DNA of 64,000 nt from Eledone cirrhosa (GCA_964016885.1 OZ024744.1:70978348-71042347); one strand, 5' to 3'; counted from the stretch's first letter, positions 10,390 through 20,772 are shown. Made by a program: numbers and translations. Notes: generated by a model from the letters alone, not told the origin.

Positions 10390-13300
10390 TCAGCCGTACT
10401 AAGAGTGAGAAATGAAATTTCATTTTTCCATAGACCCTCCCCTACGAGTGTCGACAAATGCCCAAAACTCCGAGTTGGTACCATCAATGTAGGCTCAATG
10501 AAAGGAAGAGCAGGAGAAATCGTAGAAATGCTAGAGCGAAAGGAAGTTGATGTATGCTGTGTGCAAGAGACTAGATGGAGAGGAGGGTCTGCTAGAGTCC
10601 TTGTAGGAAAAAGCCAGTGCTACAAATTTTTCTGGGTGGGAAATGACGATGGGATGGGTGGTGTAGGTATACTATTAGCTGACAAGTGGGTAGATAAAGT
10701 AATCTCAGTGTACAGGGTAAATGCAAGAATCATTAAACTCAGACTAGTCCTGAATAAGACAATTACCACAATAATATCAGCTTACGCACCCCAATCGGGA
10801 CTGCCAGACGAACTTAAGGATAGGTTTTACGAGTCCCTAATACACACTACTGCTCTAACAGACGACAAGGACTTCCTAATCATTGCAGGAGATTTTAACG
10901 GACACGTAGGTAAACACTGCGACGGCTTCAATAGAGTACATGGAGGCCATGGAGTTGGCACAAGGAATGAGGAAGGATTCAGACTTCTAGAATTCTGCGA
11001 CGCCAATGACATGTCGATATGTAACACAAACTTTAAAAAACCCGACAACCACCTGATCACCTATAGATCAGGGGAGCACTCTAGTCAGTTAGATTTTATC
11101 CTCATCAGAGGACGTGACAGATGGACGGTCGTAAACACAAAAGCCTTCCCTAGTGAGGAATGTACATCCCAACATAGCTTAGTTGTCAGCGACCTCACGG
11201 TCAGAACTAGACGAGCCCTGAAACAGAGGCCAACCTGGAGAAGAAAGATCTGGAAGCTGAAAGTCCCCTCAACCAGTAACAGATTTAAAGATATTTTACT
11301 CAACGCCTACGACAGTAAAGAAGAACAGATAGAGACATTTAACGTAGAAGAGAACTGGGAGTTCCTAAAAAATAACTTACTAGAGGCGACGGATGAGGTT
11401 TGTGGCTGGAGTAAGACCTCAAGCAGGAGGAGAGTGACTTGGTGGTGGAACAATAAGGTAGATGAAGCAGTCAAGGCCAAGAGACAGGCATGGAAAGAAT
11501 GGAAGAACGGGGGGAGCAGGGTACATTACATAGAGACCAAGAGGGAAGCTAGGCGACAAGTATACTTAGCTAGGAGGGAAGCAGAGGATAGAAAATTCAA
11601 GCATGTTTTACAACGTGAGGACCAGAAACAGGAGGTATTCAAGATTGCGAGGCAGTGTGTCAGAGATAGTTGTGATGTCATTGGAGAGAAGTGTATCCGG
11701 AATGATAAAGGTGAGCTTGCCCTCACAAGTGCTGAGAAGAAAGATGCATGGAAGAGTCATTATGATAGATTACTAAATGAGGAGAATGCATGGGAAGAAG
11801 AGACCCTACCCCACGTAGACCCTATAGAGGGACCAGCAGTACAAGTCAGCGGCAGCGTAGTAAGTAAGGCAATCAGAGATATGAAGATAGGGAAGGCAAC
11901 CGGTCCATCGGGTATAGCTGCCGAGATGCTGAAGGCATCTGGGTCTGTAGGTCACACTATAACCACACGTATTGTTAACCAGGTAATACTAGAGGGGGCC
12001 ATACCAAAAGATTGGTGCAGTAGCATCATTGTCAACTGCTACAAAGGTAAAGGCGATGCACTAGATAGAGGAAACTATAGAGGTATAAAGTTGATGGACC
12101 AGGTCATGAAAGTAACAGAAAGAGTTATAGCACAGCTGATTAGGGACCGGGTGAATATAGACGAGATGCAATTTGGGTTTGTTCCAGGGAAAGGCACCAC
12201 TGATGCGCTCTTCCTTGTGAGGCAATTACAGGAAAAGTACCTAGCTAAAAGTAAGCCACTCTACTTGGCATTTGTCGACCTTGAGAAAGCCTTTGACAGA
12301 GTTCCACGTGCAGTAATCTGGTGGGCTCTTAGAAAACTAGGAGTAGATGAATGGCTTGTGAAAGCGGTACAAGCCATGTATAGGGGAGCAGTCAGCAAAG
12401 TTAGGATTGGCAATGAGTATAGCGAGGAATTTAGCGTACAGGTTGGGGTCCACCAGGGCTCTGTTCTTAGCCCTCTCCTGTTCATCATAGTCCTGCAGGC
12501 AATAACGGAGGAGTTTAAGACCGGATGCCCATGGGAACTCCTGTATGCTGATGACCTCGCACTCATAGCTGAATCTATGGTAGAACTAGAGAATAAATTC
12601 CAAACCTGGAAGCAGGGACTAGAGAGAAAGGGCCTCAAAGTCAACATGACAAAGACTAAGGTCCTTATAAGTAGACGAGAAAACAGAACCCAGATCCCCT
12701 CAGGGAAATGGCCTTGCTCAGTATGTAGGAAAGGTGTAGGTAGGAACTCCATTCTTTGCCCCAAATGCAAACAATGGGTACACAAGAGATGTAGCGGGAT
12801 CTCAGGAAGCTTAATTAAGAATGTAGGATTCACATGCAGCAGCTGTGCTGAAACAGCAAGCAAACAGCCACAGGAAACAAGTACCACCAATCTCTGGGAG
12901 GGCCCTGTAGAAACAGTAGACAGCTTCTGCTACCTAGGTGACCGAATTAGCAACGGAGGTGGGTGCTCAGAAAGTACAATAACTAGGGTAAGAACGGGAT
13001 GGAAGAAGTTTAGGGAACTACTACCACTGCTAGCTGCAAAAGGCTTCTCCCTCAGAATGAAAGGCAGACTGTATGATGCGTGTATCCGAACAGCGATGTT
13101 GCATGGTAGTGAGACCTGGGCGCTGAAGGTGGAAGACTTACGTAGATTAGAGAGAAACGAAGCCTGCATGCTCCGATGGATGTGTAACAGTAATATACGT
13201 GAACGACAAAGCATAAATGAATTGAGAGAGAGACTGAGCATAAGAGGAATCAAATGCTGCGTGCAGGAGAGGCGGTTACGCTGGTATGGACATGTGATGC

Positions 13301-13806
13301 GTATGAAGGATGACAGCTGCATAAAAAGGTGCAGAGCACTAGAAGTTGATGGAAACCGCGGAGTGGGGAGACCCAAGATGACTTGGGATGAGGTGATAAA
13401 AGCCGACCTTACCCAACTACACCTCTCAAAGTCAATGACACACGACCGTGACTTCTGGCGTCACGCAGTAATACAGGGTACCCGACCTCCCATGGGTACA
13501 TGCTGAAGCATATAAACAATATGCCCCCCCCCCACCGCAAGGTGGTCGTGGAGGTGCCACGGCAAAAAAGCACCCAGCCCACACTGTAAAGTGGACGTGT
13601 AGGCGCCACGAAAAAGCACCCAGCACTCACTGTAAATGAGGTTGGTGTTAGGAAGGGCATCCAGCTGTAGAAATCAAGCCAGATCAGTTCCTGTATGAGC
13701 AAGGCATGGTCAGCCGACCAGACACTGCCCACAACAGGACAACCCGTCTAACCCATGCTAGCGTGGAAGAACGGACGTAAAACGGTGATGATGATGATGA
13801 TGATGA
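10390..13806 (+). mobile_element. LINE-A, non-LTR retrotransposon with intact ORF
   Basis: Unit consisting of a short 5' part, one long ORF (10405-13506) and a roughly 300-base 3' UTR ending in (GAT)n at about 13785-13805. The 3' UTR contains two related units of about 45 bases ('gtggtcgtggaggtgccacg' and 'gtggacgtgtaggcgccacg'), then 'ggttggtgttaggaagggc', and ends 'ggaagaacggacgtaaaac' before the tail. Partial copies of the same family occur at 27303-28150 and 28536-28945, and a diverged one at 2085-2857. The 5' boundary is approximate and may be truncated. Confidence 0.85.
10405..13506 (+). CDS. LINE-A ORF2-like protein: AP endonuclease, reverse transcriptase, PHD-like finger
   Basis: 1033 codons with no stop. 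Residues 22-265 are an endonuclease/exonuclease/phosphatase domain: N28, E55 in QETRW, D163 and N165 in AGDFN, D230, and H257 in TSQHS (Gln replaces the usual Asp before His, as in some LINE families). Residues about 480-760 are the RT: D625 in FVDLEKAFDR, GVHQGSVLSPLLF at 681-693, and the catalytic YADD at 714-717. Residues 771-814 form a zinc finger with C771, C774, C785, C788, H793, C796, C811, C814 and a WVH triplet, the spacing of a PHD finger. The C-terminus has LGDRIS, MLHGSETWAL and RWYGHVMRM blocks common to several LINEs. All catalytic residues are present, so it could be functional. The clade is not assigned with certainty (EEP-type, RTE- or jockey-related). Confidence 0.9.
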   Translation: MRNEISFFHRPSPTSVDKCPKLRVGTINVGSMKGRAGEIVEMLERKEVDVCCVQETRWRGGSARVLVGKSQCYKFFWVGNDDGMGGVGILLADKWVDKVISVYRVNARIIKLRLVLNKTITTIISAYAPQSGLPDELKDRFYESLIHTTALTDDKDFLIIAGDFNGHVGKHCDGFNRVHGGHGVGTRNEEGFRLLEFCDANDMSICNTNFKKPDNHLITYRSGEHSSQLDFILIRGRDRWTVVNTKAFPSEECTSQHSLVVSDLTVRTRRALKQRPTWRRKIWKLKVPSTSNRFKDILLNAYDSKEEQIETFNVEENWEFLKNNLLEATDEVCGWSKTSSRRRVTWWWNNKVDEAVKAKRQAWKEWKNGGSRVHYIETKREARRQVYLARREAEDRKFKHVLQREDQKQEVFKIARQCVRDSCDVIGEKCIRNDKGELALTSAEKKDAWKSHYDRLLNEENAWEEETLPHVDPIEGPAVQVSGSVVSKAIRDMKIGKATGPSGIAAEMLKASGSVGHTITTRIVNQVILEGAIPKDWCSSIIVNCYKGKGDALDRGNYRGIKLMDQVMKVTERVIAQLIRDRVNIDEMQFGFVPGKGTTDALFLVRQLQEKYLAKSKPLYLAFVDLEKAFDRVPRAVIWWALRKLGVDEWLVKAVQAMYRGAVSKVRIGNEYSEEFSVQVGVHQGSVLSPLLFIIVLQAITEEFKTGCPWELLYADDLALIAESMVELENKFQTWKQGLERKGLKVNMTKTKVLISRRENRTQIPSGKWPCSVCRKGVGRNSILCPKCKQWVHKRCSGISGSLIKNVGFTCSSCAETASKQPQETSTTNLWEGPVETVDSFCYLGDRISNGGGCSESTITRVRTGWKKFRELLPLLAAKGFSLRMKGRLYDACIRTAMLHGSETWALKVEDLRRLERNEACMLRWMCNSNIRERQSINELRERLSIRGIKCCVQERRLRWYGHVMRMKDDSCIKRCRALEVDGNRGVGRPKMTWDEVIKADLTQLHLSKSMTHDRDFWRHAVIQGTRPPMGTC

Positions 13807-13866
13807 GAGAGAGAGAGAGATATATATATCATGATAATGATATATATATATATATTTGTGTGTATT

Positions 13867-13900
<34 letters not shown>
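13785..13900. repeat. (GAT)n, (GA)n and (TA)n tract after LINE-A
   Basis: Compound microsatellite starting with the LINE-A (GAT)n tail and passing into GA and TA runs. Confidence 0.85.
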
Positions 13901-13903
13901 TAT

Positions 13904-13955
13904 ATCATCATCATCACCACCGTTTTGCATCTATTTTCCATGCAAGCGTATAAAT
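13904..13955 (-). mobile_element. Short LINE/SINE tail fragment
   Basis: Minus strand gives 'cgcttgcatggaaaatagatg' followed by (GAT)n: the last about 50 bases of the tail family, facing the LINE-A tail. Confidence 0.5.
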
Positions 13956-14210
13956 GTATGTATATGCTCATACACATGCACACACACACAGATACACATA
14001 TGCGTCAGCATGCTGAAAGAAATTCTAGTACAGTAAATAGCACAACTGGGCATTTCACATATATTACGTAGAATACTTTCAATACAATAGAAACAACACC
14101 GAAATATTACTCTGCACATACCCAAGGCACACATAACTACATTTGGTAGAATAGTGGTACAGCACACAATAAATATAAAATCAATTGGGAACAAAAATAT
14201 AAAAAAAAAA

Positions 14211-14376
14211 ATTTTAGAAATAGAAGCTTTCGCCGTATTTTTGACTAAAGAAATTTTAGCCTGAAAGTGGGGTTTAGAACCCTCTAAGAAATGGAAAAAG
14301 ATGAGTATTGACGTATGTATTATCAGGCTAAAATTTCTTTAGTCTAAAATACGGTGAAAGCCTCTATTTCTAATTT
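14211..14376. repeat. Fold-back element, 54-base arms
   Basis: Left arm 14211-14264 and right arm 14323-14376 are near-perfect reverse complements (shared block AGACTAAAGAAATTTTAGCC on one strand) around a 58-base spacer. Likely a MITE-like hairpin element; no transposase nearby. Confidence 0.8.
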
Positions 14377-14429
14377 CAAACTCGTTCTGTTTCAAAACGA
14401 ACTTGCTTATTAAAAAAAAAAAAAAATTT

Positions 14430-14452
14430 AATCTAAAAGTAAAAATGACATC

Positions 14453-14495
<43 letters not shown>

Positions 14496-14512
14496 TCAAC
14501 AGCAACAACAAT
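14430..14512. repeat. (CAA)n microsatellite
   Basis: Trinucleotide run with poly-A just upstream at 14411-14426. Confidence 0.9.
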
Positions 14513-14541
14513 AATGATAATTATTATAATATATCAATTAC

Positions 14542-14660
14542 TTTCTATCTGTGAGTACTTTATAGACAGACTGCATCATCTGCATGGTATATCTTTCTTT
14601 ACAGAACATTATTCCATCAATGCAGACCTGTGGAATGTCAAATTTCTTCTTCTTGAAAAA
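14542..14660 (-). CDS. SPATA4-like CH-domain gene, exon 3
   Basis: 119 bases on the minus strand, beginning after a good acceptor (14661 upward: pyrimidine-rich, ending TTTCAG) and ending at a GTAATT donor. It starts in phase 0, matching the end of exon 2, and reads FFKKKKFDIP, then a Q-V-C-I-D-G-I-M-F-C-K segment, then MMQSVYKVLTDR, leaving two bases for the next exon. In the SPATA4 family the residues after the CH-domain NW motif are a basic stretch, an 'IxxxIHCK'-like helix and a 'Y.LLT.R' helix end, which this exon reproduces in order. The donor choice is less certain than the acceptor. Further exons should lie at lower coordinates, but I could not find them. Confidence 0.82.
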
Positions 14661-15572
14661 CTGAAATGATAAGTAGAAACTGCTTAGCTCGAAGTTCTCC
14701 TCAGGACATAATCAAATTCATGTTGCAATAACCTGCACTCTGGACAAATGGCCTTGAGTTCCATCTCTCTACATTACATCTTGAACGCAATTGTCATTTA
14801 TCATAACCTCAAGTTGACCTATGCTGTGTGAGTGAAACTGAGTAGGTAGCTACTGTTTAGAAGCCCATCAGTTGGACTGTACCTGTAATTTACAGGGGCC
14901 AGCCTTGTCACACACTGCGTCACACTGATTCTTCCTAAGGATTATATTAAGGTTACACATGCCTCTGGAAAACTCAGCCGTTTACATGTTGATTTCATTA
15001 GCTAACTGTTTCATTGATCAGATAACAAAAAGGTTGAAAATTTCATGTATCTTCTCCAGGGCTAACAAATGCAGTTAGCTCCTGCTTCCCCGTTAAAAAA
15101 GAGATAGCTGCTGATACAATAGTAGTTAGTTTAGTTATCTGAGATAATGCTCCAACCACACAACATACACATGTAGATCATATTCTTGACCATGCCCCCC
15201 CCCACTCTTGTCCACATGGCGCCCCCGCAGTATTGCCATGCCCTAGGCCTAGAGTCCATCACCCTCCTCCTTCCCCCTCCCCATTCTTCTGTGACCCTAG
15301 AGCCCTTGCCTTTCCCTTCCTTTTCCATTTTCATAACCACAAAGACACTTTAATTGTTTATAATAAAGTTTTTGATTGTCACAGACATTGCTGAGTTATA
15401 TTAGACATACAAAAAAAAAAAAAAAAATTTAGAAATGTCTTTGTGATTTTACTGTAGATGAGAAACAACCAGAAACATGGGTGCAGAAAGATTAGTTAAG
15501 TGTGTTAACAGAAATGAATGTGCACAGTGAGGTTTGACAGGAACACAGGAGACGAGAAGAATACAACAGGGT

Positions 15573-16020
15573 AATCATCATCATCATCATCATCACCACC
15601 ACCACCACCACCACCACCATCATCATCACCACCATCATCGTCATCTTATCGTAATCACCATCATCATCATCATCATCACTATTCAACATCTATTTTCCAT
15701 GCTTGCATGGGTTAGACAGGTTGTAAACATTATGAGACAAGTTTGGTCAGGTGACCACATCTTGCTCATACGGAATTGTATTTTGGCTTGGTTTCTACAG
15801 CTGGATACCCTTCCTAATGTCAACCACATTACAGGATAGACTGGGTATTTTTTATCATGACACCATCAAACAGGGTGAACTGGGTGGGTTTTTGTTGGGT
15901 CACAAGCACAACCACTTTGCAGGGTGGACTGGGCCCTTTTTGTTATGTTGCCAGCATGACCACCACACAGGGTGGACTGGGAGCCTTTTGTTGTGCCATT
16001 AATGAAACAGAGCTGTTTGT
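15573..16020 (-). mobile_element. LINE/SINE tail with internal ~50-base repeats
   Basis: Reading the minus strand: three imperfect units containing 'cccagtccaccctg', 'gtggt' and 'acaacaaaa', then 'ggttgacattaggaagggt', then 'ctaacccatgcaagcatgg', then a long (GAT/GTG)n run at 15573-15680. This is the VNTR-bearing version of the tail found at 28955-29251 and 36945-37700. Confidence 0.7.
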
Positions 16021-16086
16021 TTTAAAGTGTTTATATAGTTATCTCAAAACTTCCTAACATAATTTTATGTAAGAAGCAGTGAAGAA

Positions 16087-16272
16087 GAATTCCCTCACTT
16101 CTTTCTCTTCAAACTGGCTGTAACTGGCCACTCATACTGACATTAAGGTATTGTTCTCAAAATGAATAACATTTAAATCTCGTAGATAGGCTATTATGTG
16201 AGATAATTATGTAAGAAAAGCCTTTGTCACAAAATACAAAAATATGTATAGAGTAATGTAAATGTTAAAGGG
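16087..16272 (-). mobile_element. TTAA MITE, truncated at one end
   Basis: Inverted relative to 19805-20018. Retains 'ctggctgtaactggccactc', the TATTGTTCTCAAAAT core and the terminal TAAATGTTAAAGGG followed by TTAA at 16273-16276. The other terminus is lost. Confidence 0.7.
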
Positions 16273-16610
16273 TTAAGTTATGTTCCAAATACCAGCTTAA
16301 TAACGAATAATGAGAAAGTTGATTATATTATTCAATTAATTATTTGAAAATCATAGGCAGTATTTTATATTAGAAATAAGGGAAAGAAAGGGTTAATTTC
16401 TGTGTTTCAATGGAACCTAACATATAATGTCCTAACTTTCATCCCATATACAATGTCTTATTTTGCTCAGATTTAAAATGAGGAGAGAAAAATGTATCTG
16501 TTAAAAAAAAGATTTCAAAAAAAATTAAAAAACAATCAAACTATTTGTAATAATCACAAAACCATCTCCCAAACAAAAATATCAACATAAAACATATAAT
16601 AGATAGATAC

Positions 16611-16740
16611 CTTAGACAACTCTTGCCAATTGTGAAGTCTAGAATATAATGATAAGCCTTTGCTGTAGTATGTCATCTCCACTTCAAATGGGTAATACCT
16701 GCTAAATATCTCTGCTATTAAATATCCATTTGCAAGGTCC
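16611..16740 (-). CDS. SPATA4-like CH-domain gene, exon 2
   Basis: 130 bases on the minus strand between a strong acceptor (upstream tract 'ctctactcttttcag') and an AAG|GTATCT donor. The first base completes a codon started in exon 1, then 43 codons follow: DLANGYLIAEIFSRYYP, then E-V-E-M-T-Y-Y-S-K-G, then LYSRLHNWQELSK. This is the core of the SPATA4/CLAMP-type calponin-homology domain, where D.(A/S)NG(Y/F)L(I/V)AEIF and a downstream NW motif are diagnostic. It is too short to appear as a long open frame. Exon 1 lies about 31 kb upstream (47706-47782), exon 3 about 2 kb downstream. The protein is expected to act in sperm flagella or motile cilia. Confidence 0.9.
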
Positions 16741-18252
16741 CTGAAAAGAGTAGAGACAGAGCTAGTAAATAAATCACTTAGATGAGGTGTGTAAGAAAGG
16801 AATCACAAATGACATATTTGTGACAAGTGTTGTTCCTCAGTCATTTCTCAATGCGAAACAAGAAGGATGTGTTGTCCATGTTAGGACACATGCACTGAAA
16901 CACCGAGCTTTGAAAACCGGTTCCATTCATTTTGAGCGAAATTAATTTTTAGCGAAGTCATTTTGAGAGAAGTTATTTTGAACAAAACATTAAGAGTGAA
17001 CAGTAATTTCAGCGAAGATTAATTTTTATTCTTTCTAGAATTAATTTTTTAGATTTTAAACGTTGTGAATTTTTAGTTCTTTCTACCATAAAATGTGCCG
17101 ATTTTTAATAATATTTTATTCACCCATTGTGAAGGTGTAATTATTTGTACAAAAAAATTGTAAATTTCTAGTATATTTTTATTTTTATCAACTTCGCACA
17201 AAGTGTCTTTAAAAAAACAGTTTGAGGTTCGCTCAAACCAACATTGCTTAATAGGTATTGCTCAAAAGGCACATAATTTTTAACTTTTTAACTCAAAATG
17301 AATTTGCTCAACTGGACTTCGCTCAAACGACTGGACACATTGAAATGGCATACCTGCAGAAATACCCCAACTTCTACGGGGATGATGACTGTGATAGTGA
17401 TAGCAACATTGATGATATTGATGATGAAGTGGTGTTGGCAACTTTCATTAGACACATTTTTCTGCAACTTATCTCCTTAGGGGAGCTGCAATCTTTAGGG
17501 ATCCAGCACTGTCTGACGATTGAGTGTCTGGCATCTAGAATGCTGCCATGCACTTGTGGCACTCTACCAACTGAATAAAACAACCTGTGCCTTGAAAACA
17601 ATGATCACTGAAATATCATAATGGACATACACTGAAAAAAGAATAACGTGCTGGGTTGGGTGAGGCCTGGAAAATCAATGACCGCATTCTCTGCTGTTCT
17701 TCTCCAGAGTGGTGGTGACTAATGTGCAACTGGGATGACAACAATGACAATAACACTTACATCAACAACCATCAACTGTTCCAAAGAAAATACTGTCTTT
17801 GAGAAGTGGAACATCCCCACCTCCTATGCTTGTAGAAGCTTACACATGAATTTACCAGATACACATGGGAAGTCTTAGGGCTGGCTGAAGTCAGGGGGAT
17901 AAAACTTACCTTGGCCTTTTCTGCCATGATGAAACTGAATATCATATGGAAAAATAACTCCATTTGTTTTCCAACAAGGCCCAGATTGTACAAATCCCTG
18001 ATTTCTATCCTTCTGCATGAGTGGTGTAAGAGTTAGATTCTTACAGCTGACATAGAATGAAGAATTCAGTCATTCAAGCACAAGTGCTTCAGAAATCTGT
18101 TACATATCCCACACAAACAACTTTGTCAGGCAGCAAGTCAATAAATATCCTATCAGTCAGGAACTACTCCTTGTGATGGTAAAGAGACAGAAGCTTGGTA
18201 GCTATGGTCACATCCCAGAACTTCCTGTCAAAAACCATCCTTCAGAGTACAT
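16741..18252. other. Intron 1 sequence without recognised element
   Basis: AT-rich. A weakly repetitive patch with 'ttcgctcaaa'/'tttgagcgaa' motifs lies at about 16920-17340. A plus-strand 106-codon frame at 17258-17578 has no recognisable family. A donor-like site faces minus at 17910, but the preceding frame does not join exon 2 as well as exon 1 does. Confidence 0.4.
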
Positions 18253-18256
18253 TTAA

Positions 18257-18474
18257 CCCTTTACCATTCACATTACTCTATATATACTATTGTATTTTCA
18301 TGGTAAAGGCTTTACCTCACATAATTATCTCACATATTTGAATTATGTGATTTTTATGTCATTTATTTTGAGAACAATACATTAACATCAGTATGAGTGG
18401 CCAGTTACAGCTGGTTTGAACAGAAAGAGGTGAGAGAATTCTGGCTGGATACAGTCAGTTTAAATGCTAAAGGG
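18257..18474 (+). mobile_element. TTAA MITE, complete copy
   Basis: 218 bases flanked by TTAA on both sides (18253-18256 and 18475-18478). Ends are inverted: CCCTTTACCATTCA at the left, TAAATGCTAAAGGG at the right. The TTAA duplication and CCC/GGG ends match piggyBac-type transposition. No coding capacity. Confidence 0.85.
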
Positions 18475-18699
18475 TTAAGGTAGAGTGAAGAAAAGGCAAA
18501 GAAATAAAATCCTAACCTGGCATCAAGAACTGGACAGGTCACAACACCATATCCCTTCTACACATAATCACGTCAAGAGACTAATGGTGACTGCTAATTA
18601 CAAAAATATCTATAGTGGCAACCCAATAGCTGGTTGCACAAACAGCAAAAGTTTGACGATGATAATGATGATAATGATATTGTTATTGTTGTTGTTATC

Positions 18700-19540
18700 C
18701 AACATTTACTGAAGAACCACCACCCAGAGAAGTTTTGAAAGAAGACTTTATAACAGAAGGTAAGCAAGCATTCAACAAAGCCTTTAGAGAGAAACAAGAA
18801 TAAACATGGAAGCAACAGGTTCTTCGTGGCAAATTTCCAGCTGTCATTAAAGACATTGCTGACCCTACGTCTTGGCTTGGGCTTAAGTCAGGTTGCGTTA
18901 AAAAGAGCACTGAGGTCATTATTACTGCCACACAATACCAGGCACTCAGAACCAATTGGGTGAAAGCTAATATCGATGGAAAAAAATTGCTCCCCACTTT
19001 GCAGAGTATGACATAAAGCAGACAAATCTGTGGCACATTTGCTAGTGGGTCAGAGCAACTAGCAAAAATATGTTATAAAATCCGATATGATCTTATAGCA
19101 AATAGAGTCCATTGGGAGTTGTGCATAGAAAGGCAATGTCAGTGTTATGAACATACTCCTCTTGAATCCTGCCAATCAGGTGAGGGAGTAGAGTTATTTT
19201 AGGACCCTGAGATGAAGACCACAAACAAAGACCAACACAAGTGCCCTGATGTTGTTGTAAAAACAAACAACCACCTAAAATGGACTCTGATTGATACTAT
19301 AATCTCCAAGAAAATGGAAAAGATCAATAAGTAGACCTTGTAGGTGCTATAAGAACTGGGCACTATGTAGAAACAGAAGTTGTGCCAATCGTCATTGAGG
19401 CACTAGGCACAGTGACTAAACGTCTTATGTCTTTCATCAAAGGCCTTGGGATCCCTGACTTCTTAGGCAGTATCCAAATTTCTACCATCACTAGCACTGC
19501 CAGAATCCTGTGTGATATATTAAGCCTCTGAGATCAGGAA
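18700..19540 (+). pseudogene. LINE-E, C-terminal ORF fragment
   Basis: Frames joined by indels give GKFPAVIKDIADPTSWLGLK, ATQYQALRTNWVKANIDG, then a region with YDLIANRVHWELCIERQ, and later KCPDVVVKTN. These match the C-terminal region of a non-LTR family widespread in animals in which a 'QDQALRT' helix, a CCHC-like patch, 'VHWELC' and 'RPDIV' follow the RT. Here the Cys patch is lost and several stops are present. No RT core remains. Confidence 0.65.
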
Positions 19541-19652
19541 CTGATCTGAGGCCAATTAACATGCTACACCTAGCAACCGATTGATAGAAAAACCTTACAG
19601 AAGGTAAAAAAATTATTATTAATATTATTTAACCTCCCTCTCTTTTATCTTG

Positions 19653-20090
19653 GATGGTGGTAGAGCGTCAGACAACATGCTTTGCAGCATATAGTTACGG
19701 CCATTTACAGTCTGAGTTCAAATCCCGCTGAGCTTAGTTTTGCCTTTCATCCTTATATAGGGTCGATAAAATAAAGCACCAGTAATGCACTGGGGTCGAT
19801 TTAACCCTTTAGGATTTACATTACTCTGTATTTACTATTGTACTTCTGCAGTAATTATCTCATAATTATCTCCCATAATATCGAATCTATGAGATTTTGG
19901 TATTATTTATTTTGAGAACAATACCTTGACATCAGTATGAGTAGCCAGTTACAGCCAGTTTGAACAGAAAGAGGTGAGAGAATTCTGGCAGGATATGGCT
20001 GGTTTAAATGCTAAAGGGTTAAAGGACTTTCCTCTCCCCTAAAATTGTTGGCCTTGTGCCTAAATCACATCAGAAACCATTATTATTTAC
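19653..20090 (+). mobile_element. SINE-A copy split by a TTAA MITE
   Basis: SINE-A head with 'tgctttgcagcat' and B-box 'GAGTTCAAATCCCGC', body to 'ggggtcgat', then the MITE (19805-20018), then the SINE resumes 'ggactttcctctcccctaaaattg' to 'aaaccattatt'. Compared with uninterrupted copies reading 'gatttaatcgacttt', the MITE entered the TTAA of the SINE. Confidence 0.85.
19805..20018 (+). mobile_element. TTAA MITE, complete copy inside a SINE
   Basis: 214 bases, flanked by TTAA at 19801-19804 and 20019-20022. Ends CCCTTTAGGATTTA and TAAATGCTAAAGGG are inverted repeats. Core contains 'attttgagaacaatacc'. Confidence 0.9.
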
Positions 20091-20093
20091 GGT

Positions 20094-20277
20094 GAATTGG
20101 CAGTATCGGTAGAGGGTCGGACATGCTTTCCAGCATAGTTATGTCCCCTTATGATCTGAGTTCAAATCCTGCCGAGGTTAACTTTGCCTTTCATCCTTAC
20201 GGGGTCGATAAAATAAAGTACCAGTAATGTACTGTGTAATTGCTGGCCTTGTGCCAAATGTAGAAACAATTATTATT
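20094..20277 (+). mobile_element. SINE-A copy
   Basis: Head 'ttggcagtatcggtagagg', B-box 'GAGTTCAAATCCTGCC', body and 3' end 'ccttgtgccaaatgtagaaac'. A segment with the 'gatttaatcgactttcc' block is missing. Confidence 0.85.
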
Positions 20278-20652
20278 TACCTTAATCACCATGGAATTTC
20301 GTTTCTCAATAAATTTTATGCTTTTCCTCTGATAGGGATATGTTATGTTTCTTGGTAATTTTGTTAAGAAGCTAATACAGATTACAAGAGAATGTTAATG
20401 CCAAGAAAATTAACAATTTTGTAAATTTATGTTGTTGATTTTTTTTTTTTTTTAAAGGAAAATGGTTGCCTGAAAAGCCATAACGATGTTTGGAGAAAAT
20501 GAAGAGTTTTCTTGAATTGTTAAATATTAAAACAAACAGCTATATGATCACCTTGACAACAAATTACTTTAAGATCATTGGTTTCTACCACCTATTTAAC
20601 GTCACAGTTGCAGCAGCAGCAACAACAACAACAACATCATCAAGAAGGGCAA

Positions 20653-20772
20653 GAGTAATTGTTTCTACTTTACGCACAAGGCCAGCAATTACCCAGTGCA
20701 TTACTGGCACTTTATTTTATCGACCCCGTAAAGATGAAAGGCAAAGTCAACCTCAGCGGGATTTGAAGAAGG
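20653..20772 (-). mobile_element. SINE-A copy, head truncated
   Basis: Minus-strand copy from the 3' end ('ttgtttctactttacgcac' on plus) to the B-box region. Confidence 0.8.

Larger units (their letters stand above)
14661..16610 (-). other. Intron 2 of the SPATA4-like gene
   Basis: About 1.95 kb between exons 2 and 3. Contains a poly-A run at 15411-15427, a LINE/SINE tail with (CAT/CAC)n at 15573-16020 and a MITE at 16087-16272. The 14.7-15.4 kb part holds nothing I recognise. Confidence 0.7.

Noticed and set aside
17258..17578. 106-codon plus-strand ORF as a host gene
   Set aside because: No homology recognised, acidic low-complexity middle, no splice or start support; lies in the minus-strand gene's intron.
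17911..18010. Alternative upstream exon for the CH gene (donor GTAAGT at 17910 minus)
   Set aside because: The phase could fit exon 2, but the frame has a stop shortly upstream and no CH-domain residues. Exon 1 at 47706 fits both phase and homology.
19801..20022. Telomere-like TTAACCC motif
   Set aside because: Only one copy per element end; it is the TTAA target plus the CCC terminus of a MITE, not a TTAGGG array.
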